DNA of 47,971 nucleotides from CAYLJJ01 sp964384025 (lineage in GTDB: Bacteria; Myxococcota_A; Bradymonadia; UBA7976; UBA1532). This document shows, one piece after another, positions 41,008 through 47,971 of this stretch (its first letter is position 1; every line of letters begins with the position of its first letter). The DNA lies in contig CAYLJJ010000047.1 in NCBI GenBank assembly GCA_964384025.1, forward strand, positions 1 to 47,971, read 5' to 3'. The translations under genes were made by a program, and so were the position numbers. The notes below the pieces were generated by a model. That model made no database searches and was not told where the DNA came from. It saw only the letters and a program-made list of their open reading frames with translations.

Positions 41008-42122
41008 CAGAGCCCTCCTGCTAAGCCCTGAAGATGTTCAGCGAGCTGAGGCAGCTTAGCGGTGGCCAAGAGCGCCATGATCACATAGAGCTTCTTCTGA
41101 GCCTCCTGAGCCAGATCCATGCGAAAGCGATCCATCACCCCAGGGCTGACCTCATCGCCGATATCAGCGGGGAGACAATGCATATAGAGAGCGTCCCGGG
41201 TGAGCGCCATACGGTGCTCGTCGCATATCCAGCTGCGGTGCTGAGCGTTGAGGGCCAACATCTCCCGCTCCACCTCAACCATCTTGGCCGCGTCAGCGCC
41301 TACACGCTCCTTCATCAAGGTCATCGGGCCCCAGCTCTTAGGGTAGACCACATCGGCGCCCTCAAAGGCGGCGTCCATATCGTGGCTGATCTTAAAGCTG
41401 CCCCCAGAGATCTTGGCGTTCTCCTGAGCGATCTTAAGCTGGCTGGGCAGCAGCCCATAGCCTTTAGGGTGGGCCAACACCAACTCAACGCCCATACGGC
41501 TCATGAGAGTAATGATCCCCTGAGGCACGCTGAGGGGCTTGGCATAGGAGGGAGAATAGGCCCAAGACATCGCGATCTTACGACCTCTCAGATCCCCAAA
41601 CTTCTCTCGCAGCCAGAGGAGATCAGCCAAGCTCTGGGTGGGGTGATCGACATCACATTGGAGATTGACGATGGGGACCTTGCGCTGCTCTCCGGTCGCC
41701 ACCAGGTAATCATCGATCCCCTTTTTGATGTCGCTCAGGAAGCTCTGCCCCTCTCCCAGGATGAGATCATGGCGAATGCCCATCGCATGAGCGTTCATAC
41801 CCAGCATGGCGCCGGTCTCCTCTGCGGTCTCACCATGAGAGACCTGAGTGGAGCTGCCATCGACGATGACCGGACGCATCCCCAGGCGAGAGGCCGCCCC
41901 CGCCCAAGCAGACTTGGTGCGGGTGGAGTTATCAAAGAAAAGAGCATAGGCCAGTTCATTGGGAAGGAGATCCAGGCGAATCCCAGCGCGATCAAAGCGC
42001 TGGAAAGCATCGGCGACTGAGAGCAGGGCCTCCAGGGCTTCAGAGTCATATGACTGGGTGGTCAGCATACTGCGGCCACGAAGGGCCTCAATGGCAGCGG
42101 CGTTAAGGTTGAGCGCGCTCAT
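41007..42122 (-). CDS. ygeW: Knotted carbamoyltransferase, YgeW-like
   Basis: A 371-residue trans-carbamoylase-fold protein. Carbamoyl-phosphate-binding motif NSTRTKSAW, then VSHGETAEETGAMLGM, the second loop HPTQSLADLL and the C-terminal MHCLPADIGDEVS. The GETAEETGAMLG stretch and length separate it from ornithine and aspartate carbamoyltransferases and fit the YgeW clade. In the reverse direction such enzymes phosphorolyse a ureido compound to carbamoyl phosphate, which the upstream carbamate kinase can convert to ATP. The natural substrate is uncertain. GAGGAG precedes the ATG. Confidence 0.88.
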   Translation of the reverse strand: MSALNLNAAAIEALRGRSMLTTQSYDSEALEALLSVADAFQRFDRAGIRLDLLPNELAYALFFDNSTRTKSAWAGAASRLGMRPVIVDGSSTQVSHGETAEETGAMLGMNAHAMGIRHDLILGEGQSFLSDIKKGIDDYLVATGEQRKVPIVNLQCDVDHPTQSLADLLWLREKFGDLRGRKIAMSWAYSPSYAKPLSVPQGIITLMSRMGVELVLAHPKGYGLLPSQLKIAQENAKISGGSFKISHDMDAAFEGADVVYPKSWGPMTLMKERVGADAAKMVEVEREMLALNAQHRSWICDEHRMALTRDALYMHCLPADIGDEVSPGVMDRFRMDLAQEAQKKLYVIMALLATAKLPQLAEHLQGLAGGL

Positions 42123-42138
42123 CTCTTCTTCTCCTCTT

Positions 42139-43077
42139 TCAAAGCTCTCTAACGATTCGAGTCCCCGCCTCCCCTCGGAAGGCAGCCTCTAGATCTTTGG
42201 GGCGGCAGATCGAGACCGAAGCTCCGCCCCGCTCCAAGAACTCAACGGCGGCTTGGATCTTAGGCCCCATGCTCCCAACGGGGAACTCTCCAGCGGCTTG
42301 ATGATCACGGATCTCCTCTAAGCTCACATCCCCCAAAGCCCGTGCGCGCTCCGTCCCAAAGCCGATATAGACCGCCTCCACCTCAGTGGTGATAAAGAGG
42401 CGCTCCGCCTTGAGGATATTGGCCAGAAGAGCGCTGCTGAGATCCTTGTCGATCACCGCTTCTAGGCCCATCAAATCTCCTCGACTGTCAGGGGCGACAG
42501 GGATCCCTCCACCCCCACAGGCGATCACCGTCGTCCCTGAGAGCAGCAAGCTTTGGATAGAGTTCAATTGAAGGATGCGCTTGGGTCGAGGGGAGGGGAC
42601 CAACCGGCGCCAGCCCCGCCCAGCGTCCTCGCGCATATGCCAGCCATAGGAGCGCTGGTGTTCAACAGCCTCTTCCGCGTTGTAGAAGCGGCCGATCCCC
42701 TTGGTGGGCTGCTCAAAGGCGGTGTCTAAGGGATCCACCTCAACCTCAGTGACCAGGGCGATAACAGAGTGAGGACGTGTACAGGCCAGCCGCAGCTCTC
42801 GCTGGATCATATAACCCAATGAGCCCTGGGTATCAGCCACCAGGGCATCTAGGGGGACATCATGCATCTGATGGCTTGATAGTTCTATTCGGCGCTTAAG
42901 GAAGCCAACCTGGGGGCCATTGCCATGAGTCAGCAGGAGTCGCTGTCCAGCGTCTAGGAGCCGCGCGATGGGTCGCACCGCCTCTGCGGTGACCGAGAAT
43001 TGATTCTCAACGCTGGGCTCCTGCCGAGGATCGAGGAGAGAGTGGCCGCCCATGGCGACGACGGAGAGTGGCCCCAT
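42139..43077 (-). CDS. Carbamate kinase
   Basis: A 312-residue amino-acid-kinase-fold enzyme that makes ATP from carbamoyl phosphate and ADP, releasing carbamate. Motifs: VVAMGGHSLL near the N-terminus, LLLTHGNGPQVGFL, VIACGGGGIPVAPDSRG, EAVIDKDLSSALLANIL and FPVGSMGPKIQAAVEFLERG. It heads the operon (AGGAG before ATG), 16 bases ahead of ygeW. Placement with ygeW and ygeY matches the role of YqeA in the E. coli yge-yqe region rather than the arginine deiminase arcABC context; no arcA is present. Confidence 0.92.
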   Translation of the reverse strand: MGPLSVVAMGGHSLLDPRQEPSVENQFSVTAEAVRPIARLLDAGQRLLLTHGNGPQVGFLKRRIELSSHQMHDVPLDALVADTQGSLGYMIQRELRLACTRPHSVIALVTEVEVDPLDTAFEQPTKGIGRFYNAEEAVEHQRSYGWHMREDAGRGWRRLVPSPRPKRILQLNSIQSLLLSGTTVIACGGGGIPVAPDSRGDLMGLEAVIDKDLSSALLANILKAERLFITTEVEAVYIGFGTERARALGDVSLEEIRDHQAAGEFPVGSMGPKIQAAVEFLERGGASVSICRPKDLEAAFRGEAGTRIVREL

Positions 43078-43184
43078 AGAGCAGCTCCTGGTCTAGAGAA
43101 AAACCGATGGTCCTTAGCTTAAAGAGTCACCTATTTCAACTGGGAGCGCTTCTGAGCCCGCCCTTTGTGGGCAGATAGTCCAGC

Positions 43185-45722
43185 TCAGCGACAGCTCCGC
43201 TTGATCACCTTAAGATCGCTCTGATGCTCAGCCTTAAGCTGTTCTTGGAGCGCTCGATCGGGGAGAGGGCGCTTGGGGTTATGAAAGAGAAAGCCCAGAC
43301 GAAGCTTGAGCGCCTCTTCTCCGCTGAGGTTCTGAGCCTGACTCCAACGTTGCTGCTGTCTCTCAGCGATAAGAGCGTGTAAGCGAGCCTCTGCCCGCTT
43401 GAGCAGCAGGTCTTTTAAGCCCCGGCTCAACTCCGCTTCGCTCTTCAAAATCCTGGGATTGTCAGAGAGCCCCGCCTTGGGCTGGGCAGCGTGGCTGCGA
43501 TCCTCAACGCTGCGCTCCTCCTCCAGCCACTCATCCCCCAGAGCGAGGCGCTGCCTACAGCGGCGCTTCCAATGATCCTCAAGGTATTCCAAGCTCGCCG
43601 GGATCGCCTCCTTGAACTCCATGGGCTCTCGGGAGAGCGCCTGCTGCAGCTGCTTGGTTTGCTGCTTGAGCTGTGATAGGCGTCCCTGAAGGCCCTGGAG
43701 GCGCTCAGCGCGATCTGAGCGCTGCTGCTCCAAGAGCCGTCGTCGAGGACGGAGCCGCTCTAAGACCAGCTCCGCCTCACGGCGTAAGCGTTGCTGGTGG
43801 CTCAGCTCCTCTGGAGAGATCTCCGCTCCTGAGCTCCTCATCCTGGGAGCAGCTCGGAGGGCCTCTTGGAGACGAACTTGGGCCTTCAGTAGCCGAGCCA
43901 CCGCTTTGGGCTCTTGAAGCGCGCGCCGCATCTGTCGAGCGGCTTCACGTAGAGCTTTGCCCGAGCTGCTGTGAAGGAGCCGCGCGAGGTCTCTGGGGCA
44001 GCGCTCTCTGGGGCGTCGCGGAGAGCGTGCTCTCCTCTTTTTGCCTTTGGCCCAAGGCCTCTTCTTAATCTTGGACTTAAAAAGCTTAGGTTTCTGCTTG
44101 GGCTGCTTGGGCATCTGCTCCCAGAGCGAGGCGATCGCCTCCAGATTTCGAGCCGCCGCAGCCCGCGCTGAGCGCTCCTCCTTGAGGCTCCTTCGCCAAC
44201 GGGTGGTGGCCTTTGCGAGCGCTGTTCGCTGTCGCTCCCAGCCTGACTGACAGCCTGGGAGGCAGGGGTTCAGTCTGCGACTCTCTTGATCAGCCTGCTC
44301 CATACGCTCCGCCAAGGCCACGCGCTCCTTGGCCCGCTTGAGGATCTGAATTCGACGCCGCTCTGCTTCCTTGATGAGCCTCTTGATTTTCTTTAAACGC
44401 CCCAACACTCGACGCCCCCACTCACAGGCTTTAAGGCGCTTCTCCTGCTTTAAGAGGCTCTTGACCGCCGCCGTGATGCCTCGGGTTCCCTGGGGAACCT
44501 GGCTCTCTTTATCCAGAGAAAGGCCATGCGCCCTGAGCGCCTCTCTCTGGCTGGCTTGGAACCCCTGTCTGCGCCGGGCTTGGGCCCGCTGAGCTTGGTG
44601 CTGGCTCAGAGCCTCCTGCTCTCGCCGCTTCAGCTCTTTGAGACGCTCTTCAGCAGATCTCCAACGCTGGCGCTGGAAACGCTCCTGATCGGCTTGAGCC
44701 GTTTGAAGCTTGGCCGCTGCGATGTTCAGCTCCCTCTCCAAAAGTCTTGAGCGAGCCAGCTCCCCTCGAAGCTCTGATTTTAGACGCTGATGCTCAGGGT
44801 TGGGGCGCGTGCGATAGCCCGCGATATAGGTGATCTCTCGCTGCTCCTGTTGATGCTCCAGTGTGCATTGGGGGGGCTCTAGCTGGAGTCGGACCCGCTC
44901 CGAGCCGCGCTGAAGCGCCTCTAAAGGCAGGCGCGCTTGTAGCGCAGCGGGGGCACCGATGATCTGGAGGGGGAGGCGGCTCTCTCTCTTGAGGCGTTCT
45001 CGAAGATTATCCCGCCTGTAACAGCTCTTGGGCTCCTCTCCCAAAGCGAGGAGCGCGCTCCACTCTACAAAAGCCCTCGCCCAACGCCTCTCCTGCTCTG
45101 CCCTCTGAGCGCGCTCTCTGCGCCACTCTCGCTCTCGCTCTACCAGAGCCATGAGGGCCTCTCGCGCCTCAGGTCTGCGCGCCGGATCCTGACGAGTGAT
45201 CAGCATCAAGAGACGCTGTGCCTCCATAAAACGCTCCGCTCCCGCCTCCTCATCTGCTCGCCTCGCGATCCAAGCAGCTACGGTAGCCTGTTGTCGCTCT
45301 CGCTGAGCCTCTGAGTCCTCACAGGCTCTAAATTCGGAGATAATTCCATAAGCCTGCGAAGGCTGATTCTGGCTGAGCGCTCGCTGTACCTGTCCTTGGA
45401 GCCCTTGGTTCAGCTCCTCTCGAAGCGGCTTGGCGGCGGGCAGCTTAATATAGCCTCGAGCCCGCGCCAGCTCACTACAGGCGACCGCCAAATCCCTCCT
45501 CTGGCTCTGCGCACGATCCAGATGCTGTTGAGCGAGATGCTCAAGGCTACGCTTCCGGCCTCGCAGGAGGCGAGGCTCCTTTGGCTGCTCTTGAAGGCCC
45601 TCCTCAAAGAGCTGGAGAGCCTCCTTGGGGCGACCCTCATCTAAGAGCTGTTCTCCACGAACAACGAGGGGGGTACAGGATGGGAGAGAGAGGAGGAGGA
45701 GAGGGAGAATCAGGCTGCGCAT
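43185..45722 (-). CDS. Very basic, coiled-coil lipoprotein
   Basis: An 845-residue protein with lipoprotein signal peptide (LLLLSLPSC). Residues about 20-65 resemble a TPR pair (GEQLLDEGRPKEALQLFEEG). Nearly all of the rest is charged helix with heptad character, rich in Arg, Gln, Glu and Ala (for example AEQERRWARAFVEWSALLAL, KELKRREQEALSQHQAQRAQ). Around residues 555-590 there is a strongly basic block (SKIKKRPWAKGKKRRARS). It likely forms a long rod in the periplasm. Function unknown. Its start overlaps the MATE gene by 13 bases, so the two are cotranscribed. Low complexity makes homology searches unreliable. Confidence 0.75.
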   Translation of the reverse strand: MRSLILPLLLLSLPSCTPLVVRGEQLLDEGRPKEALQLFEEGLQEQPKEPRLLRGRKRSLEHLAQQHLDRAQSQRRDLAVACSELARARGYIKLPAAKPLREELNQGLQGQVQRALSQNQPSQAYGIISEFRACEDSEAQRERQQATVAAWIARRADEEAGAERFMEAQRLLMLITRQDPARRPEAREALMALVEREREWRRERAQRAEQERRWARAFVEWSALLALGEEPKSCYRRDNLRERLKRESRLPLQIIGAPAALQARLPLEALQRGSERVRLQLEPPQCTLEHQQEQREITYIAGYRTRPNPEHQRLKSELRGELARSRLLERELNIAAAKLQTAQADQERFQRQRWRSAEERLKELKRREQEALSQHQAQRAQARRRQGFQASQREALRAHGLSLDKESQVPQGTRGITAAVKSLLKQEKRLKACEWGRRVLGRLKKIKRLIKEAERRRIQILKRAKERVALAERMEQADQESRRLNPCLPGCQSGWERQRTALAKATTRWRRSLKEERSARAAAARNLEAIASLWEQMPKQPKQKPKLFKSKIKKRPWAKGKKRRARSPRRPRERCPRDLARLLHSSSGKALREAARQMRRALQEPKAVARLLKAQVRLQEALRAAPRMRSSGAEISPEELSHQQRLRREAELVLERLRPRRRLLEQQRSDRAERLQGLQGRLSQLKQQTKQLQQALSREPMEFKEAIPASLEYLEDHWKRRCRQRLALGDEWLEEERSVEDRSHAAQPKAGLSDNPRILKSEAELSRGLKDLLLKRAEARLHALIAERQQQRWSQAQNLSGEEALKLRLGFLFHNPKRPLPDRALQEQLKAEHQSDLKVIKRSCR

Positions 45723-47101
45723 ATATCTTCCATTTTTTCCCGCTGGCCGACCGAATGATCCTCTGAGTCATTCAGCTCACCAAGCAAAAGATCCATCCGC
45801 ACGATCCGCCCATCTCCCAAGCCCTGAACTCTTCGCCAACTCACCAAAGCCAAGAGAGCCAATTCTACGGTCATCCCCAGCCAAGCGCCTTGGGCGCCCC
45901 AACCCAGACCCCAGGCCAAAAAGAGCGCCGTAGGTACGCTGATCCCCCAAGAAGCCAGGGTGGTGATCCACAACGCATAGCGGGTGTCTCCTGCGCTGCG
46001 GAGCGCGTTGAGCTGAACCATTACCAGAGCGTCAAAGAGCTGAAAAGCAGCCGCATAGCGCAACAGGATCACGGTGATCCCCACGACCTCTGGATCGGCG
46101 CTAAAAGCCCGCGCCAGTTGCTCTCCTCCCAATGCAAAGAGGAGACCACAAGCGCCCATCACCCAGAGCGCTAAGGCGCGCGCTGAGTTCACCGTCTTGA
46201 CCGCTGTTTGTAAGCTCTTAGCTCCCAAGTAGCGCCCCACCAAGACCCCCCCTGCCTCACTGATGCCATAGCCCGGTAAGAAGGAGAGGCTGATGATGTT
46301 GATCACGATCTGGTTGGCCGCCAAGTGCGCCGCGCCCACCTTTGCTAGAGCAGTGGTGAACACCAGAAAAGCAGTGGTCCCGCTGAGCCTCTCTATCCCC
46401 GCTGGGAACCCCAGCTTTATGGCGCTGCGCAACACCTCAAGGCTGGGCAGGCGAGGCCTTCCAAGCAGAACCCCATAGCGTAAAGCGTAGAGCAGGGTCA
46501 TCAGCCCCAAGCTGATCACTGTCGCCAACGCGGCGCCCTGCTCCTCCATGCGAGGAAACGGCCCCCAACCGAAGATCAGCAGAAGATCAAGGCCGATGTT
46601 TAGGGCGTTACCCACCAGGCTCACCCACATCCGCGTCTGTGTATCTCCCAAGCCCTGGAGGCCGCCCATCAGGCCGACGCTCAACAGAGAGAGGGGCATC
46701 CCGAATACACGGATAAAGAGGTAAGTATCCGCCGCTCGATAGACCAGGGGCTCGTCAGCCATATAGGGCAAAGCCCAACGCAGGGCCATCCAGAGAAAGA
46801 GCGCAGCCAAGAGGCCCGAAATAAGGCCAATGAAGATACCCGCTCCGGCAGCGCGCTGAACGCGCTCTTTATCTTTTGCTCCGTCAGCAGCGGCTACCAA
46901 GCTCTGAGCCCCCATGGTGAGGCCCCGAAAGAATGACATCGCTGTGAAAACCATGATGTTGCCCAGGCCCACGCCTGCCAGGGCTTCGGTACTCAACCGC
47001 CCCACCAAGAGGGTGTCCACCACCCCCATCACCGTGTAAGAGAGCATCCCCACGGCCAGGGGCCAGGCCATCTGAGCGACCTCTCTCTTTCCACCTTGCA
47101 T
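45710..47101 (-). CDS. MATE-family multidrug/metabolite exporter
   Basis: A 463-residue inner-membrane antiporter with twelve predicted helices in two homologous halves. Typical motifs are YTVMGVVDTLLVGRLSTEAL in TM1-2, GLMGGLQGLGDTQTRMWVSL, and in the second half GISEAGGVLVGRYLGA and LRSAGDTRYALW. MATE proteins export cationic compounds in exchange for Na+ or H+. The Asp in MGVVDTLLVG is at the position of the conserved N-half cation site. GGAGAAG precedes the ATG. The hydrophilic C-terminal tail (LNDSEDHSVGQREKMEDIC) overlaps the start of the coiled-coil lipoprotein gene. Confidence 0.93.
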   Translation of the reverse strand: MQGGKREVAQMAWPLAVGMLSYTVMGVVDTLLVGRLSTEALAGVGLGNIMVFTAMSFFRGLTMGAQSLVAAADGAKDKERVQRAAGAGIFIGLISGLLAALFLWMALRWALPYMADEPLVYRAADTYLFIRVFGMPLSLLSVGLMGGLQGLGDTQTRMWVSLVGNALNIGLDLLLIFGWGPFPRMEEQGAALATVISLGLMTLLYALRYGVLLGRPRLPSLEVLRSAIKLGFPAGIERLSGTTAFLVFTTALAKVGAAHLAANQIVINIISLSFLPGYGISEAGGVLVGRYLGAKSLQTAVKTVNSARALALWVMGACGLLFALGGEQLARAFSADPEVVGITVILLRYAAAFQLFDALVMVQLNALRSAGDTRYALWITTLASWGISVPTALFLAWGLGWGAQGAWLGMTVELALLALVSWRRVQGLGDGRIVRMDLLLGELNDSEDHSVGQREKMEDICAA

Positions 47102-47183
47102 AGAACAACTTCTCCTCTAGCCCTGCGAGCATTGAGTTGATGAGAGCTGCGAACAGGCGAAAATGATGGGAAATATCCGGATC

Positions 47184-47215
47184 AAAAAAGGCCGGTTCGC
47201 GCTCACGAACCGGCC
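47184..47215 (-). terminator. Rho-independent terminator (minus strand)
   Basis: GGCCGGTTCG (47190-47199) pairs perfectly with CGAACCGGCC (47206-47215) around a six-base loop. On the minus strand the stem is followed by six T (the A run at 47184-47189). It stands 166 bases after the stop of the Kazal/MopE gene and before the MATE start, so it should end the upstream transcript. Confidence 0.88.
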
Positions 47216-47305
47216 TCTCAACCAGAACTTTGAGCACTCTTCAGGGAGTAATCTCCCAGTTACCTACAGGCATCTGGATTTGAAGAGTGAACATCAAGAA
47301 CCTTG

Positions 47306-47331
47306 GTTTGAACTTAAAGAGGCGTTCAAAC
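47306..47331. other. Inverted repeat GTTTGAAC/GTTCAAAC in the MATE upstream gap
   Basis: Perfect 8-bp arms (47306-47313 and 47324-47331) around ten bases. It lies in the 280-base non-coding gap between the MATE gene and the Kazal/MopE gene, upstream of the terminator for minus-strand transcription. Role unknown. Confidence 0.4.
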
Positions 47332-47381
47332 TGTCAGGAGGAGGAGGAGAGTGTCAAACCTTTCTGAAAGGCTCTTTAAAT

Positions 47382-47971
47382 TCAATGTCTTATGGGCAAA
47401 CAACAAGGAGTCATCCCGCAACCGAGATCTTCCTGAGCGAGGGCAAAGCCCGGTCGACATTGAGGCTCAGCAACGCCGATGCAGTAACCGTCCATCTCCT
47501 GACAGCTCTCGCTCGCCATCTCACAGGCGTCGCCGATCCCATCTCCATTTTCATCCGCTTGATCGGGGTTAAAGGTCTGGGGGCAGTTGTCTTGCTCATC
47601 GGGGATCCGGTCATGGTCGGAGTCCTGGTTTGGATCTTCACAGCCTTCATCTACCTCGCCATCGCAATCGTTGTCGGTGCCATCACAGATCTCTGGCCTG
47701 GGCTCCTGACCATCTTCACAGGCGCCAGGCTGTTCACAGGGACCGAGATGGAGTACAGATACTCCAACAGAAGCAGCATAACAGGGGTTGTCATAAGTCT
47801 CAGCATCGCAACCACATACAGGACGGAGTAACTCAGGACAAGCTTCTGGGCGGGGTTCGCAGACGCCCATCATATCACCCTGTCCACACTGAGCCTCTAA
47901 AGAGAAGCGACAGTATTGGCCTCGGGGACACTGAAGTCCCAGAAGTCCGCCACACTCCTGAGGCTCTTCAT
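47382..47971 (-). CDS. Secreted Kazal-like/MopE/thrombospondin-3-like protein, 5' end outside window
   Basis: The frame is open from the right edge to the stop at 47382; 195 residues are visible and no start is needed inside the window. The first part reads CGGLLGLQCPRGQYC, then CGQGDMMGVCEPRP, PVCGCDAETYDNPCYAASVG: a Kazal-like inhibitor module. Next is the MopE-type metal motif CDGTDNDCDGEVDEGC, then two calcium-binding thrombospondin-3-like repeats (DSDHDRIPDEQDNC, DENGDGIGDAC). A final Cys-rich tail ends CGMTPCCLPIRH. It is presumably a surface lipoprotein like its relatives in this window, but the signal peptide is not visible. An intrinsic terminator follows. Confidence 0.85.
   Translation of the reverse strand, partial: EEPQECGGLLGLQCPRGQYCRFSLEAQCGQGDMMGVCEPRPEACPELLRPVCGCDAETYDNPCYAASVGVSVLHLGPCEQPGACEDGQEPRPEICDGTDNDCDGEVDEGCEDPNQDSDHDRIPDEQDNCPQTFNPDQADENGDGIGDACEMASESCQEMDGYCIGVAEPQCRPGFALAQEDLGCGMTPCCLPIRH

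Noticed and set aside
41034..42020. 328-codon plus-strand open frame
   Set aside because: Antisense shadow of ygeW, whose motifs are unambiguous.
39472..42122. Selenoproteins in the YgeY/YgeW operon
   Set aside because: These families are only linked to selenium metabolism by context; no in-frame UGA interrupts either gene.
47163..47831. 222-codon plus-strand open frame with hydrophobic stretches
   Set aside because: It is antisense to the Kazal/MopE gene; the hydrophobic repeats are the reverse complement of Asp/Asn/Cys-rich motifs.

Overview
The window looks like chromosomal DNA from a Myxococcota-like (former deltaproteobacterial) bacterium. The inference rests on gene style, not on a marker gene. 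It has many type II signal-peptide lipoproteins with acidic low-complexity linkers and dense Cys arrays, MopE-type CDGxDNDCDG motifs next to Kazal-like and thrombospondin-3-like repeats, and a Ser/Thr kinase fused to a formylglycine-enzyme-like (FGE) domain. An FHA-GAF-cyclase protein and a possible multihaem CxxCH lipoprotein fit the same picture. The DNA is moderately GC-rich, genes are tightly packed, and stop/start overlaps (ATGA, GTGA, TAATG, TGATG) are frequent. I see no rRNA, tRNA, CRISPR array, integrase or insertion sequence.

Layout, left to right. 1-3.6 kb (+): the 3' part of an FGE-domain protein, then two lipoproteins, one with a thioredoxin-like CGAC site. 3.9-6.4 kb (-): an Omp85/BamA-like barrel translationally coupled to an RluA-type pseudouridine synthase. 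6.5-10.4 kb: an SCP2-like protein (+), a Lys-rich histone-H1-like protein (-) and the kinase-FGE fusion (-). 10.5-17.3 kb (+): a compact run of lectin-like lipoprotein, cation exchanger, sensor histidine kinase, endonuclease/exonuclease/phosphatase-fold enzyme, TPR lipoprotein and FHA-GAF-class III cyclase. 17.5-18.7 kb (-): a Cys-rich lipoprotein. 18.8-20.7 kb (+): an ArsR-permease-thioredoxin operon. 20.7-23.9 kb: an adrenodoxin-reductase-type FNR (-) and a PEGA protein with its partner (+).

23.9-33.8 kb is a long co-directional minus-strand run. In transcription order it holds a MopE/Cys-repeat lipoprotein, a small lipoprotein, three tandem AIM24 paralogues, pabB-pabA-pabC (p-aminobenzoate for folate), the CxxCH lipoprotein, a CAP-domain lipoprotein with a duplicated ten-Cys module, and a thioesterase. 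34-37.9 kb: a DUF2062 membrane protein (+) and a 2-oxoacid dehydrogenase operon E1alpha-E1beta-E2 (-) without E3. 38-39 kb: an unrecognised protein with a ParB/Srx-like DGHDRL motif. 39.1-43.1 kb: queF (+) and a minus-strand carbamate kinase-ygeW-ygeY operon. 43.2-47.1 kb (-): a very basic coiled-coil lipoprotein and a MATE exporter. 47.2-48 kb: an intrinsic terminator and the 3' part of a Kazal/MopE protein running off the right edge.

The items I find most worth follow-up are the minimal carbamate kinase-YgeW-YgeY operon, the coupled sensor kinase/EEP/TPR/cyclase operon without a response regulator, the kinase-FGE gene followed by an H1-like protein, the duplicated ten-Cys module fused to a CAP domain, and the 562-residue lipoprotein with two Cys-repeat families.
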